A stretch of 23,530 bases of DNA from JBMYYR01 sp049609625 (GTDB lineage: Bacteria > Bacteroidota > Bacteroidia > Flavobacteriales > CAJXXR01). The stretch covers positions 1 through 23,530 of the forward strand of contig JBMYYR010000030.1 of NCBI GenBank assembly GCA_049609625.1, in the 5' to 3' direction. This document shows, in pieces, positions 23,044 through 23,530 of this stretch. Position 1 is the first letter of the stretch. Each line of letters begins with the position of its first letter. The position numbers were made by a program, and so were the translations under genes. The notes under the pieces are model-generated. The model was given only the letters and a program-made list of their open reading frames with translations. It was not told the origin of the DNA and did not search any database.

Positions 23044-23530
23044 TTAAGCTTTGCTAAAGTTATCAGCAACTTTATCCCAGTTTATAACATTCCAGAAGGC
23101 GTTGATGTAATCTGGACGACGGTTTTGGAATTTCAAATAATAAGCGTGCTCCCAAACGTCAAGACCCATGATTGGAGTTCCGCAACAGCCTTCACCCATC
23201 AATGGATTGTCTTGGTTGGCAGTAGAACAAACTTCAAGTTTTCCATTGTTTACACAAAGCCAAGCCCATCCTGAACCAAAACGCGTTGCGGCAGCTTGGT
23301 TGAATGCGGTTTTGAGTGCATCTAAAGAACCGAAGTCTCTGTCGATTGCTGAGGCTAAATCTCCACTCGGAGCACCTCCACCATTTGGTGATAAGATTTC
23401 CCAAAACATACGGTGATTATAAAATCCGCCACCGTTGTTTCTTAAAGCAGGACTTAGTTCGCCCGCCAAAATAGTTTCGATGCTTTCGTTTGCCAAAGCT
23501 GTTCCTTCTAAGGCAGCGTTGAGTTTTGCT
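23044..23530 (-). CDS. sodA: Superoxide dismutase, Mn-type (Fe/Mn family), 5' end outside the window
   Basis: This enzyme disproportionates superoxide to oxygen and hydrogen peroxide. The frame is open to the window edge, and codons before the TTG at 23496 (AKLNAALEGTALANESIET) continue the normal protein, so the gene is 5'-truncated here. Three of the four metal ligands are visible: the histidine in GGFYNHRMFW, and D and H in GLDVWEHAYYLKFQNRRPDY. The first ligand histidine lies off the edge. GSGWAWL and STANQDNPLM, with the glutamine in NQD, match manganese-type enzymes such as E. coli SodA rather than the iron type. Metal choice from sequence is not certain and a cambialistic enzyme is possible. 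A CC pair in GEGCCGTPI replaces a longer loop in E. coli SodA. No signal peptide can be judged. A terminator follows the stop. Confidence 0.93.
   Translation of the reverse strand, partial: AKLNAALEGTALANESIETILAGELSPALRNNGGGFYNHRMFWEILSPNGGGAPSGDLASAIDRDFGSLDALKTAFNQAAATRFGSGWAWLCVNNGKLEVCSTANQDNPLMGEGCCGTPIMGLDVWEHAYYLKFQNRRPDYINAFWNVINWDKVADNFSKA

Noticed and set aside
1..23530. Search for tRNA, rRNA, CRISPR repeats, transposases, attachment sites and phage genes
   Set aside because: No cloverleaf-like segment, regularly spaced repeat, transposase motif or flanking direct repeat was recognised by eye. This is a limited manual check.

Overview
This window is chromosomal sequence from a member of the Bacteroidota, almost certainly the family Flavobacteriaceae. 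Three things point there. The DNA is AT-rich. Several genes are preceded by the Bacteroidota -7 promoter element TAnnTTTG, with no Shine-Dalgarno sequence evident at the starts examined. Type IX secretion (T9SS) and gliding genes are present: gldJ, porU, porV and a porP/sprF-like gene. The species cannot be read from the sequence. No tRNA, rRNA, CRISPR array, insertion sequence, phage gene or replication origin was seen.

Layout. (1) 1-170 holds the 5' end of a secreted protein gene (minus strand) that runs off the left edge. (2) 282-2259 holds rpsA with its terminator, promoter and a leader of about 115 nt; it is divergent from acn (aconitase), which is followed by ribH (lumazine synthase). 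(3) 5333-6972 holds phnA (plus), then on the minus strand a tiny lipoprotein gene and an unusual lipoprotein gene. The latter encodes a heavy-metal-associated (HMA) domain, a duplicated cysteine motif and an 11-residue-repeat helical tail. (4) 7097-8887 holds sppA, a membrane-bound peptidase. (5) 9045-14273 on the minus strand reads, in transcription order, porP/sprF-like, gldJ, a very strong hairpin, murF, then pabB coupled to murF by a GTGA overlap. (6) 14430-19988 on the plus strand holds porU, porV and ispF. (7) 20004-22198 holds uvrC and an overlapping S4-domain RNA-binding protein gene (minus). (8) 22304-22868 holds a frameshifted HTH-DUF4870 regulator gene. (9) 23044 to the right edge holds a manganese-type superoxide dismutase gene whose 5' end lies outside the window.

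How the genes work together. The clearest functional unit is the divergent T9SS block at 11.7-19.5 kb. GldJ is a lipoprotein that stabilises the outer-membrane rings of the gliding and secretion machine. PorU is the sortase-like protease that removes C-terminal sorting domains from cargo, and PorV is the outer-membrane shuttle that carries cargo to it. MurF, PabB and IspF are housekeeping enzymes carried in the same neighbourhood. The rest is housekeeping (translation, TCA cycle, riboflavin, DNA repair, oxidative stress) and envelope proteins. I found no strong case for a wholly new system. The most unusual item is the HMA/cysteine/11-mer lipoprotein at 6205-6972, followed by the single-base frameshift in the HTH-DUF4870 gene.
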